Of a stretch of DNA of 39,276 nucleotides, positions 1 to 7,353 are shown one piece after another. Origin of the DNA: Steroidobacteraceae bacterium. Its GTDB lineage: Bacteria > Pseudomonadota > Gammaproteobacteria > Steroidobacterales > Steroidobacteraceae. Under the pieces are notes generated by a model. The model was not told where the DNA came from. It saw nothing but the letters and a program-made list of their open reading frames with translations, and did no database searches. Location: positions 1-39,276 of the forward strand of contig JAFMJH010000017.1 of NCBI GenBank assembly GCA_017853555.1. The letters run 5' to 3'. Position numbers and translations under genes: made by a program. Each line of letters begins with the position of its first letter. Position 1 is the first letter of the stretch.

Positions 1-381
1 CGCCTCGCGATTTTGTTGATGCAGGACGGCAGCTGGGAGCGACGCCGCTTGCTGCCCGAGGGTTACGTGCGCGCGATGCGCACCGCGACGGCCGAGAACC
101 CGTACTACGGCCTCGGCGTCTATGTGCCGGGCCCCTACATCAAGCGCCGCGGGTTCGCGAATCCTGCGCGCGACACCGAGTCGCGACGCGTGCTGCATTC
201 GGAGCCGTATTTGACCGACGATTTGTTTCTGTTCGACGGCAACGCCAATCAAGTCGCGTTCATCATGCCGACCGAGCAACTCGTGGTGCTGCGGGTCGGC
301 AACGATCCGCCGCGCAAGGACGGGCGCGAGTGGGACAACAGCTTTTTGCCGAATACGCTGTTGCGAGGCTTGGCGCCTTGA
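1..381 (+). CDS. Serine hydrolase (beta-lactamase/PBP-like family), C-terminal part
   Basis: The reading frame is open from the first base of the window, so only the last 126 residues are present. The start and the Ser-x-x-Lys nucleophile motif lie outside. The fragment shows the usual end of class C beta-lactamase-like hydrolases: a 'LLMQDGSW...LLPEGYV' helix segment, a 'YYGLGVYVPG' strand, and a final pair of strands reading 'FIMPTEQLVVLRVGN', which matches the family pattern in which a Gly/Gln-containing strand precedes 'P..lvvvrlG'. Such proteins are mostly periplasmic or secreted esterases or peptidases. The substrate cannot be told from this part. The 104-base gap and candidate promoter that follow suggest it is the last gene of its transcript. 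Family assignment is fairly firm, function is not. Confidence 0.7.
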   Translation, partial: RLAILLMQDGSWERRRLLPEGYVRAMRTATAENPYYGLGVYVPGPYIKRRGFANPARDTESRRVLHSEPYLTDDLFLFDGNANQVAFIMPTEQLVVLRVGNDPPRKDGREWDNSFLPNTLLRGLAP

Positions 382-414
382 CCTGGTCCGGGTGTTATAG
401 TTAAATACAACACC
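378..414 (+). promoter_or_regulatory. Candidate promoter and overlapping palindrome before the RND efflux genes
   Basis: TTGACC (378-383) and TTAAAT (401-406) are 17 bases apart and resemble sigma-70 -35 and -10 boxes. An inverted repeat, GGTGTT (391-396) and AACACC (409-414), brackets the -10. A repressor bound there would block the promoter, as TetR-type regulators often do for efflux operons. No regulator gene is in the window. Read by eye only. Confidence 0.4.
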
Positions 415-485
415 TGTTCAGTGGCCGGATTTCCGTGCGGAATCCGTGTCTTCGCCAACCGCCTTGATTTTCGGATTTGCCAACC

Positions 486-1622
486 ATGGATGATTTCAAA
501 ACGCGCGGCGCAAGCCTGCGTGATCGCCTGCTTTCGACCCCCGCCAGCATCCGCTGGGTCTGCGGGATCATCGCCCTGTTGGTCGTAGTGGGCTTGCTGC
601 GTACCCGTCTGGCATCCACGCCCGTGTCGGGGCCGAGCTTGCCGCCGCTCGTCACGGCCTCCCCCGTCAAGGTGGCGGAGATCGCCGATCTCGTGAACAT
701 CACCGGCACCTTGGGTGCACGCGAAGAGGCGGCGATTTCTTCGGAAGGCGAGAGCGGACGCATCGCGGCCGTGCTCGTCGAGATCGGTGATCGCGTGCGC
801 GCAGGGCAGGTGCTCGCGCGCCTCGACACGGCCACGATCGCCCCTGCGGTCGGAAGCCTTCAGGCGCAGCTCGAAGAGGCGCGCGCCAATTCGGCGGTCG
901 CCGAATCCGACTACCGTCGCGCGCAGGCCGTGGCCGCGATCGGCGCGTTGTCGCAACAGGACATCGACAAGCGGCGCGCGAGTGCCGTGGCCGCCGAAGC
1001 GCGCGTCAAAGTCGTCGCCGCCCAATTGAACGAAGCGACTGCACGACTGCGTCGCACCGAGATTCGTGCGCCGTTCGACGGCCTCGTGCTGACGCGTGCC
1101 GCCGAGGTCGGACAGCTTTCGAGCCCTGGCGCCGCGCCTTTGTTTCGGATCGGTCGCGCCGGTGCGATCGAAATGCGCGGCAATGTGGCTGAAGCGGATT
1201 TGCCGCGGTTGCGCGTCGGGCAGCTCGCGGTGGTGACGGTCACGGGCGTCGCGCGCGAGTTTCGCGGCTCGGTGCGTCTGATCGGCGCGGTGATCGACGG
1301 TCAAACGCGCCTCGGCAGCGTGCGCGTCGCACTCACGCCGGATCCGGACCTGCGACCCGGCGCCTTCGCGCGCGGTCGCGTCGAGGTCGGCAAGGGTCGC
1401 CGCTCGATGGTGCCGCAAACGGCGATCCTCTCGGATCTCGACGGCAACTACGTGTACGTCGTCGACCCGCAAGGCGTCGTGCAGCGACGCAACGTCAATG
1501 TCGCGCAGTCGCGTCCGGAAGGGGTGGTGATCGCCTCCGGTCTCGCCGACGGCGAACGCGTGGTGTCGACGGCCGGTGCGTATCTGCGCCCCGGCGAAAA
1601 AGTGCGACTCGCGAAGGAGTGA
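486..1622 (+). CDS. RND efflux periplasmic adaptor subunit (MFP/HlyD-like)
   Basis: A 378-residue membrane-fusion protein that links an inner-membrane RND pump to an outer-membrane channel. One N-terminal membrane anchor (about residues 23-41) is followed by a lipoyl-like half-motif, an alpha-helical hairpin rich in Ala, Glu and Arg (about 115-185), the second lipoyl half ('RAPFDGLVLTRAAEVGQ', about 196-212), then beta-barrel and membrane-proximal domains ending 'VVSTAGAYLRPGEKVRL'. These are typical of the family. The ATG at 486 is chosen over an in-frame TTG at 477. No clear ribosome site is visible. The pump gene follows after 7 bases, so the two form an operon. No TolC-like gene is present, so the outer channel must be encoded elsewhere. 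Substrate unknown. Confidence 0.92.
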   Translation: MDDFKTRGASLRDRLLSTPASIRWVCGIIALLVVVGLLRTRLASTPVSGPSLPPLVTASPVKVAEIADLVNITGTLGAREEAAISSEGESGRIAAVLVEIGDRVRAGQVLARLDTATIAPAVGSLQAQLEEARANSAVAESDYRRAQAVAAIGALSQQDIDKRRASAVAAEARVKVVAAQLNEATARLRRTEIRAPFDGLVLTRAAEVGQLSSPGAAPLFRIGRAGAIEMRGNVAEADLPRLRVGQLAVVTVTGVAREFRGSVRLIGAVIDGQTRLGSVRVALTPDPDLRPGAFARGRVEVGKGRRSMVPQTAILSDLDGNYVYVVDPQGVVQRRNVNVAQSRPEGVVIASGLADGERVVSTAGAYLRPGEKVRLAKE

Positions 1623-1629
1623 GCGCACG

Positions 1630-4600
1630 ATGAAGAACATTTCCGCGTGGGCGATCCGTCATCCCACGTTGCCCATCGTGCTGTTCATGGTGCTCACGTT
1701 TCTCGGCGTGGTGTCGTTCATCCGTTTGCCGATCAACCTGAACCCGGACATCAGTTTCCCGCTCGTCAACGTGACGGTGGTGCAACCCGGTGCCGCCCCG
1801 TCGGAAATCGAATCTCAAGTCACTCAAAAAATCGAAGGTGCACTGCGCGGCGTCAGCGGCGTGCGCAACATCAGCTCGCGCGCCTCCGAAGGCGCGTCGT
1901 TCACTTTCGTCGAGTTCCAGATCGGCACGCCGCTCGATCGCGCCGTGAGCGACGTGCGCGATGCCATCAGCAAAGTACGCACCGAGTTGCCCGAAGGTAT
2001 CGATGAACCGGAAGTAACCCGCGTCGACGTCGAGGGTGGTGCGATCGCCTACTACGCCGTCACCACCACGGAACTCACGCCCGAGCAGCTCAGTTGGTTC
2101 GTCGAGAACACGGTCGCCAAGCGTCTTTTGGCCTTGCCCGGCGTGGCGCAAATCGAGCGCGGCGGTGTCACGCGTGAAATCCGCGTCGAACTCGATCCGG
2201 CTCGCATGCAGGCGCTGGGCATCACGGCCGCCGAAGTGAACCAGCAGTTGCGTCAGCTGAATTTGAATGCGCCGGGCGGTCGCGCGCAGGTCGGTGGCGG
2301 CGAGCAATCGATCCGCGTCATCGGTTCGGCGCGCACGGCGCAGGATCTGGCGGCGACGCAGGTGCGACTCGCCGGCGGCATGCTGGTGCGCTTGCAGGAT
2401 ATCGCCCATGTGTCGGATGCCGTCGCCGAGCAGCGCAGCCTGTTTCGAGTCAATGGTCGCGAAGCGACGAGCTTCGGCGTCTCGAAGGCACGCGGGGCTT
2501 CCGATGTGACGACCCTCGATCGGGTCGAGGCCGACATCGCCAAGTTGCGCGAGGAATATCCGAACATCGGCATCAAGCGCGTGTTCACCACGGTCGAGAA
2601 CACGCGCGCGTCCTACCGTTCGGCGATGACCGCGATGATCGAGGGCTCGATCCTCGCCGTGCTCGTGGTGTTCATATTCTTGCGCGATTGGCGTTCGACC
2701 GCGATATCCGCGCTCGCGATTCCGTTGTCGGCGATCCCGACGTTCGGCTTCATGTATTTCATGGACTTCACGCTGAACCAGATCAGCCTGCTCGCGCTGT
2801 CTTTGGTGGCCGGTGTGCTGGTGGATGATGCGATCGTCGAGATCGAAAACATCGTGCGTCACATGCGCATGGGCAAATCGGGCTACCGCGCCGCGATCGA
2901 AGCGGCCGACGAAATCGGTCTCGCCGTGGTCGCGACCTCGGCGACCATCATCGCGGTGTTTTTGCCCGTGAGCTTCATGGGCGGCATCACCGGCCAATAC
3001 TTCAAACAATTCGGACTGACGGTCGCCGCGGCGGTGTTCTTCTCGCTGCTCGTGGCTCGTCTGATCACGCCTTTGATCGCCGCACATACGCTGCGCCCGC
3101 ATGACGAGATTCGCTCGGCCGACGGCGCACTGATGAACGGCTATCTGCAAGCGCTGCGTTGGGCGCTCGCGCATCGCGGTCTCACGGTCGCCGGCGGCAC
3201 CGGCTTCTTCGTGCTGTCGATCGCGCTGATGATCATCGTGCCGAAGTCGTTCGTGCCGGCCGCCGATTTCTCCGCGGCGCAGATTTCGATCGAGCTGCCG
3301 CCCGGAGTTCGACTCGAAGAAACCGCGCGCGTTTCGGCGCGCGTAGCCGAACTCGTGCGCAAGCGCCCCGAGGTCACCGACGTCGTCGAATCGATCGGCG
3401 AGGGCGGTGAAGTGCGCAACGGGCGCATATTCGTTTCGTTGCTGCCGCCTGAAAAACGCGGGATGACGCAACGCGAGTGGGAAGATGCGGTGGCACCCGA
3501 TTTCGCCTCCGTGCCCGATGCGCGCATCTCCTTCGCCAACAACGATGCGGGCGGCGGCGGTCGGCCGGTCACCCTGTATTTGACGGGTGAAGACACCGAC
3601 CAGTTGATGGCCGCGGCCAACCGCGCCGTCGAGGCGATGCGCAAGCTCCCGCAACTGCGCGATGCGCGCATCAGCGGCGATTTGCAGCGCCCCGAGGTGC
3701 TCGTCAAACCGCGACTCGATCAGGCAGCCGAGCTCGGCGTCTCGGTGGCGGCGATCAGTCAGACCATACGCATCGCGACGCTCGGTGATCTGCCGCAGAA
3801 CGCCGCGAAGTTTTCTCTGACCGATCGGCAGGTGCCGATCCGCGTCAGCCTGCTCGAATCGTCGCGCACCGACATCGCCACGCTTGAAAATCTGCCGGTG
3901 CGCACCGCGAACGGCGGGACCGTGCCGCTGAAGGCCGTGGCCGACATCGGGTTTGGCCAAGGCCCGTCGGTCATTCGTCGTTACAACCAGAGCCGGCGCG
4001 TGGTGATCGACGCCGATCTCAACGGCGTCGAGTTGGGCGTGGCGATGCAAAAAGTCTACGCGCTACCGGAGATCGCGAATCTGCCGCGTGGCGTGCGCTT
4101 CGTGGAGGTCGGTCAGGCCGAGTTCATGCGCGAGTTGTTCTCGAACTTCATGCTGGCGATCGTGGCGGGCGTGCTGATGGTGTTCGCCGTGCTGGTGTTG
4201 CTGTTCTCGCGCGTATTCCAGCCGATCACCATTCTGTCGGCGTTGCCGCTGTCGGTCGGTGGCGCCGTCGTCGCTTTGATGCTCACTGGAAAATCGTTTT
4301 CGATGCCCGTCGTGATCGGATTTTTGATGCTGATGGGCATCGTCGGCAAAAACTCCATTTTGCTGGTCGACTTCGCCATCGAAGAAATTCGCGCCGGCAA
4401 GTCGCGCACCGAGGCGCTGATCGAAGCGGGTCACAAGCGCGCGCGTCCGATCGTCATGACCACGGTCGCGATGGTGGCGGGCATGTTGCCCATCGCCACC
4501 AGCTTGTCGAATGGCGGCTTCCGTCAACCGATGGGCGTGGCCGTGATCGGCGGTTTGATCACCTCGACGGTACTGACGCTCGTGATCGTGCCTGCGGTGT

Positions 4601-4692
4601 TCACGCTGGTCGACGATGTCGAGCGTTGGCTCACGCCGCGCGCCAAGGCCTTGCTCAATCCGCCGGACGAGCGCGACGCGCCCCAGAGCTGA
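1630..4692 (+). CDS. RND multidrug efflux transporter permease (HAE1/AcrB-like)
   Basis: A 1020-residue proton-driven inner-membrane pump, the normal length for the AcrB/MexB class. The N-terminus 'MKNISAWAIRHPTLPIVLF' is typical, followed by helix TM1 and a large periplasmic loop. The TM4 segment 'AGVLVDDAIVEIENIVRH' carries the paired aspartates of the proton relay. The second half repeats the plan, with 'GIVGKNSILLVDFA' and 'ARPIVMTTVAMVAGMLPIA' matching conserved TM10-TM11 signatures. The ATG at 1630 has a good ribosome site, AGGAG, at 1615-1619, inside the end of the adaptor gene; an upstream in-frame start at 1576 would overlap that gene. The stop abuts the convergent stop of the YeiH-like gene. 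Organic compounds are the likely substrates rather than metals, because the sequence looks like HAE1 and not CusA. Confidence 0.95.
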   Translation: MKNISAWAIRHPTLPIVLFMVLTFLGVVSFIRLPINLNPDISFPLVNVTVVQPGAAPSEIESQVTQKIEGALRGVSGVRNISSRASEGASFTFVEFQIGTPLDRAVSDVRDAISKVRTELPEGIDEPEVTRVDVEGGAIAYYAVTTTELTPEQLSWFVENTVAKRLLALPGVAQIERGGVTREIRVELDPARMQALGITAAEVNQQLRQLNLNAPGGRAQVGGGEQSIRVIGSARTAQDLAATQVRLAGGMLVRLQDIAHVSDAVAEQRSLFRVNGREATSFGVSKARGASDVTTLDRVEADIAKLREEYPNIGIKRVFTTVENTRASYRSAMTAMIEGSILAVLVVFIFLRDWRSTAISALAIPLSAIPTFGFMYFMDFTLNQISLLALSLVAGVLVDDAIVEIENIVRHMRMGKSGYRAAIEAADEIGLAVVATSATIIAVFLPVSFMGGITGQYFKQFGLTVAAAVFFSLLVARLITPLIAAHTLRPHDEIRSADGALMNGYLQALRWALAHRGLTVAGGTGFFVLSIALMIIVPKSFVPAADFSAAQISIELPPGVRLEETARVSARVAELVRKRPEVTDVVESIGEGGEVRNGRIFVSLLPPEKRGMTQREWEDAVAPDFASVPDARISFANNDAGGGGRPVTLYLTGEDTDQLMAAANRAVEAMRKLPQLRDARISGDLQRPEVLVKPRLDQAAELGVSVAAISQTIRIATLGDLPQNAAKFSLTDRQVPIRVSLLESSRTDIATLENLPVRTANGGTVPLKAVADIGFGQGPSVIRRYNQSRRVVIDADLNGVELGVAMQKVYALPEIANLPRGVRFVEVGQAEFMRELFSNFMLAIVAGVLMVFAVLVLLFSRVFQPITILSALPLSVGGAVVALMLTGKSFSMPVVIGFLMLMGIVGKNSILLVDFAIEEIRAGKSRTEALIEAGHKRARPIVMTTVAMVAGMLPIATSLSNGGFRQPMGVAVIGGLITSTVLTLVIVPAVFTLVDDVERWLTPRAKALLNPPDERDAPQS

Positions 4693-5685
4693 TCACCACT
4701 GCCACAGCAGCGCGAGCACCAAGGTGCTCGCACCGATGAACAGCGTCGCGAGCGCGCCGAGCGCGAGCGGTCGCCAGCCTTGTGCCAGCAGGCGCTTGAA
4801 GTCGGTCTCGAGGCCGACGGCCGCGAGCGCGAACGCCAGCAACACTTGCGTCACCAACGCGGCGGTGCTGCGCAGCGCCGGGTCCAGCCAGCCCGTGCTC
4901 GCCACCAGCACGAGTGCGATGAAACCGAACACGAACCAGGGGATCGGCACGCTGGCCTGACGCTCGCCGGCGGCCCGCGAGCGCGCCATGAAGATCACGA
5001 GCGGCGCGAGCAACAGTACCCGACCGAGTTTCGCGACGGTCGCCGCTTCGCCGCTCGTCTGGCCGTGCGCGAAGCCGGCCGCGACGACCTGCGCGACTTC
5101 ATGCACCGACGCGCCAATCCACAAGCCGTAGGCCGGATCGCCGAGCGGCAACAGTGCGCCGATCAACGGATAGAGAAACATCGCGAGGGTACCGAACAGC
5201 GTGACGGTCGCCAGCGCGTACGCCACGGCCTCGTCGTCTTCGCCGACTACGGTGTTGGCGGCGACGATGGCCGATGCGCCGCAGACCGACGTGCCCGCCG
5301 CGATCAGGCTGGCCAGACCGTCCGAGACGCCGAGGCGACGCCCGAGCCATCGGGTCACGACGAAGGTGGCCACCAGCGCGAACAGCAAAAGCGCGAGTCC
5401 GCCGGCGCCGATGTGCAGGATCTCCGCCAGCGTCACCTGCAGGCCGAGCAGCACGATGCCGAGCCTCAAGGGGGCTCGGACGGCCAGCGCCAGCCCGGAT
5501 CGGGCCGACTCAGGGCGCCCGAGCGTGTTCCGCAGCGCCATGCCGATCAGTACGGCGAGCATCAAGGGGCTCAGAGACGCAATCAAAGGTACTTGCAACC
5601 CTTTGATTAAAAAGGAAAGAGCGGTGATGGCGGCTGCCAGCAGCAAGCCGATCCAGGGTCGCGTCGGGGCGGAGGGGGCGATCAC
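4693..5685 (-). CDS. YeiH/YadS-type putative sulfate exporter family membrane protein (UPF0324)
   Basis: About 330 residues, nearly all in hydrophobic helices (about ten). The family signatures are present: 'LGIVLLGLQVTLAEIL', 'GTSVCGASAIVAANTVVG', 'GASVHEVAQVVAAG' and 'VGLETDFKRLL'. These occur in the conserved-hypothetical-698 family, which includes E. coli YeiH and is annotated as putative sulfate exporter from limited evidence. No ATG fits the N-terminus. I choose the GTG at 5685, because the TTG at 5724 would overlap promoter-like sequence of the divergent RRM gene. A TATATT box sits at 5699-5694 on this strand, only 8 bases before the GTG, so the transcript may have almost no leader. 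Its stop touches that of the RND pump. Family is confident, transported substrate is not. Confidence 0.85.
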   Translation of the reverse strand: MIAPSAPTRPWIGLLLAAAITALSFLIKGLQVPLIASLSPLMLAVLIGMALRNTLGRPESARSGLALAVRAPLRLGIVLLGLQVTLAEILHIGAGGLALLLFALVATFVVTRWLGRRLGVSDGLASLIAAGTSVCGASAIVAANTVVGEDDEAVAYALATVTLFGTLAMFLYPLIGALLPLGDPAYGLWIGASVHEVAQVVAAGFAHGQTSGEAATVAKLGRVLLLAPLVIFMARSRAAGERQASVPIPWFVFGFIALVLVASTGWLDPALRSTAALVTQVLLAFALAAVGLETDFKRLLAQGWRPLALGALATLFIGASTLVLALLWQW

Positions 5686-5718
5686 GCGGGCGCAATATAC
5701 GCGAGTTAGGAAAAACCG

Positions 5719-5745
5719 TTGCAAATCCCGCGCTTGTGGTAGACT
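5719..5745 (+). promoter_or_regulatory. Candidate extended -10 promoter for the RRM gene
   Basis: TTGCAA (5719-5724) and TAGACT (5740-5745) are separated by 15 bases. The -10 is preceded by TGG, giving an extended -10 (TGn), which can compensate for the short spacer. It would give a leader of about 130 bases before the RRM start. Long leaders are common for cold-induced RNA-binding proteins. The site overlaps the upstream end of the divergent YeiH-like gene. Pattern match only. Confidence 0.4.
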
Positions 5746-5880
5746 CGGAGGTGATCGTTGTCCTTCTGTCTGCGTTCTACGCGCTGCGCTGCGCCGGTGT
5801 GCAAATCCGAATCGTCATCGATCAGGTGGTCATGCTCACGGTGACCGTATTTTGTTCGTTTTTAGAGAGTGTTTCCAGAG

Positions 5881-6246
5881 ATGGCGAAAATTTATGTAGG
5901 CAACCTTCCGTTCTCGGCCGACGAGGCTTCGGTTCGGGCCCTGTTCTCACAGCATGGCACCGTCGAATCGGTTTCGTTGCCGGTGGATCGTGAAACGGGT
6001 CGTCCCCGTGGCTTCGGCTTCGTCGAAATGCCGCAGGAAGATGCCGCGCGAGCGATCCAGTCGCTCAACGGCTATTCGATGCAGGGTCGTCCGCTGCGCG
6101 TGAACGAAGCCCAAGATCGTCCCCGTACGCCGGGCGGCGGTCGTCCGGGCGGCGGCGGCGGCTTCCGCGGCCCCGGTGGCGGCGGCGGCGGTGGCGGCTA
6201 TCGCGGCGGTGGCGGCGGTGGCGGTGGTGGTGGCGGTCGCTGGTAA
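5881..6246 (+). CDS. Glycine-rich RNA-binding protein with one RRM domain
   Basis: A 121-residue RNA-binding protein. Residues 2-78 are a complete RNA recognition motif, with RNP2 'IYVGNL' at 4-9 and RNP1 'RGFGFVEM' at 43-50, including the aromatic residues that stack on RNA bases. The rest, from about residue 84, is a Gly/Arg-rich tail (GGGRPGGGG, GYRGGGG) ending in Trp. Similar short RRM-Gly proteins in cyanobacteria and proteobacteria are often cold-induced and thought to act as RNA chaperones. The ATG at 5881 is chosen over a GTG at 5869 because it starts exactly at the RRM. A purine stretch (AGAGAG, 5864-5869) may serve as ribosome site. The gene stands alone between a divergent membrane protein and its own terminator. 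Confidence 0.95.
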   Translation: MAKIYVGNLPFSADEASVRALFSQHGTVESVSLPVDRETGRPRGFGFVEMPQEDAARAIQSLNGYSMQGRPLRVNEAQDRPRTPGGGRPGGGGGFRGPGGGGGGGGYRGGGGGGGGGGGRW

Positions 6247-6278
6247 GCGACTGGCCCATCAGGCATCCCGAATGAAGA

Positions 6279-6308
6279 AGGCCCGTCCTGTGACGGGCCT
6301 TTTTCTTT
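6279..6308 (+). terminator. Rho-independent terminator after the RRM gene
   Basis: A perfect 9-bp GC-rich stem, AGGCCCGTC (6279-6287) and GACGGGCCT (6292-6300), encloses a 4-base loop and is followed by TTTTCTTT. It lies 33 bases after the RRM stop. On the other strand the stem is followed by TTCTTC, so it may also weakly stop transcripts arriving from the oxidoreductase gene. Confidence 0.9.
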
Positions 6309-6328
6309 GGTGCGCCGGCAACGCCTGA

Positions 6329-7348
6329 TCAGCCGGCGACGCGTACCAGCTGCTTGCCGACGTTGCGCCCGGCGAACAGGCGCAGCAGCGCCTCCGGCAT
6401 CCGTTGGATGCCGTCGAGGATGTCCTCCTGATAGATCAGGCGGCCTTCGGCAATCCATGCGGCGAGCTGCGCTTCGGCCCGTTCGAAGTGGGCAGAGAGT
6501 TCATAGATGAAGAACGCTTCCATGCGCGCCATTTTTTTGAATATCGCGTAGGCGTTGTGCAATGGCCGCGGGCGTTCGACGCCGTTCACGTATTGGGATA
6601 TGGCACCGCAGAGCACGATGCGCGCGTGGCGCCGCAGTTGCGCGAGTCCTGCGTCCAGGATTTCGCCACCGACGTTGTCGAAGAACACGTCGATGCCGTC
6701 GGGAAAAGCGGCCGCGATACCGGGCGAGACGTCGCCGGCACGATAGTCGATGGCGACGCGATAGCCGAGTCTGGAGACGAGTAGCGCGCATTTTTCAGCG
6801 CCCCCTGCGATGCCCACCGGATCGGCGCCGAGGTTGCGCGCGATCTGGCCGACGTTCGAGCCGACGCCGCCTGCGGCGCCCGACACCAGCACCCGATCAC
6901 CGGCGCGCACGGCGCCGACGTCGACCAAACCCAGATACGAAGTGAAGCCGGTGAGACCGAGGACGCCGAGCGCGGTGGACACCGGGGCGACGCGTTGTCT
7001 GACTTTGAACATCAAAAAATACGCCGAGCCGTCGGCGATGGCGTACTGCTGCCAGCCCATCTTGCCGTGCACGATCTCGCCGACGCGCCACTCGGCATTG
7101 CGCGATTCGACGATGCGTCCGACGCCGCGGCCGTGCATCACGTCGCCGATGGCGAGCGGACGTTCGAATTTTTCCGCGTTCAACATGTAGTTGCGCATCA
7201 CCGCCGCCACGCCGAGAAACAGCACTTCGATCCTGAATTCACCCTGCTCGAGCGGGCGCAACTCGGATTCGACGAGACGAAAATCGCTTTCCTTGACGGC
7301 GCCTTCCGGGCGCGAGGCGAGCACCCATTGCAGGTTGCGAGTGGCCAC
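6329..7348 (-). CDS. Zinc-independent NADP-dependent oxidoreductase (MDR family, CurA/prostaglandin reductase-like)
   Basis: A 339-residue medium-chain reductase that likely uses NADPH to reduce an alpha,beta-unsaturated ketone or aldehyde in the cytoplasm. The N-terminus 'NLQWVLASRPEGAVKESDF' and the segment 'DVMHGRGVGRIVES' are typical of the CurA/leukotriene B4 12-hydroxydehydrogenase-like branch. The nucleotide-binding signature is 'VLVSGAAGGVGSNVGQIARNLG', and 'VFFDNVGGEILD' follows as expected. No zinc-binding cysteines are seen. The start is GTG at 7348, five bases after the stop of the transporter gene, so translation is probably coupled and the two genes share a transcript. An earlier in-frame start would lie wholly inside the transporter gene. 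Substrate is unknown; pairing with a metabolite symporter suggests use of an imported compound. Confidence 0.88.
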   Translation of the reverse strand: MATRNLQWVLASRPEGAVKESDFRLVESELRPLEQGEFRIEVLFLGVAAVMRNYMLNAEKFERPLAIGDVMHGRGVGRIVESRNAEWRVGEIVHGKMGWQQYAIADGSAYFLMFKVRQRVAPVSTALGVLGLTGFTSYLGLVDVGAVRAGDRVLVSGAAGGVGSNVGQIARNLGADPVGIAGGAEKCALLVSRLGYRVAIDYRAGDVSPGIAAAFPDGIDVFFDNVGGEILDAGLAQLRRHARIVLCGAISQYVNGVERPRPLHNAYAIFKKMARMEAFFIYELSAHFERAEAQLAAWIAEGRLIYQEDILDGIQRMPEALLRLFAGRNVGKQLVRVAG

Positions 7349-7353
7349 GCGAG

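Noticed and set aside
1495-4050. Very long open frame on the minus strand opposite the RND pump
   Set aside because: The plus-strand frame gives a complete, clearly recognisable pump. The minus-strand product is His/Arg/Asp-rich without any fold signature, as expected for a shadow frame in GC-rich DNA.
4693-5724. TTG at 5724 as start of the YeiH-like gene
   Set aside because: It overlaps the promoter-like sequence of the divergent RRM gene, and the added 13 residues are not hydrophobic in the family pattern; the GTG at 5685 fits better.
6130-6243. GGC/GGT-rich stretch as a DNA repeat
   Set aside because: It is the coding sequence of the Gly-rich tail of the RRM protein; the frame stays open and ends in a normal stop.
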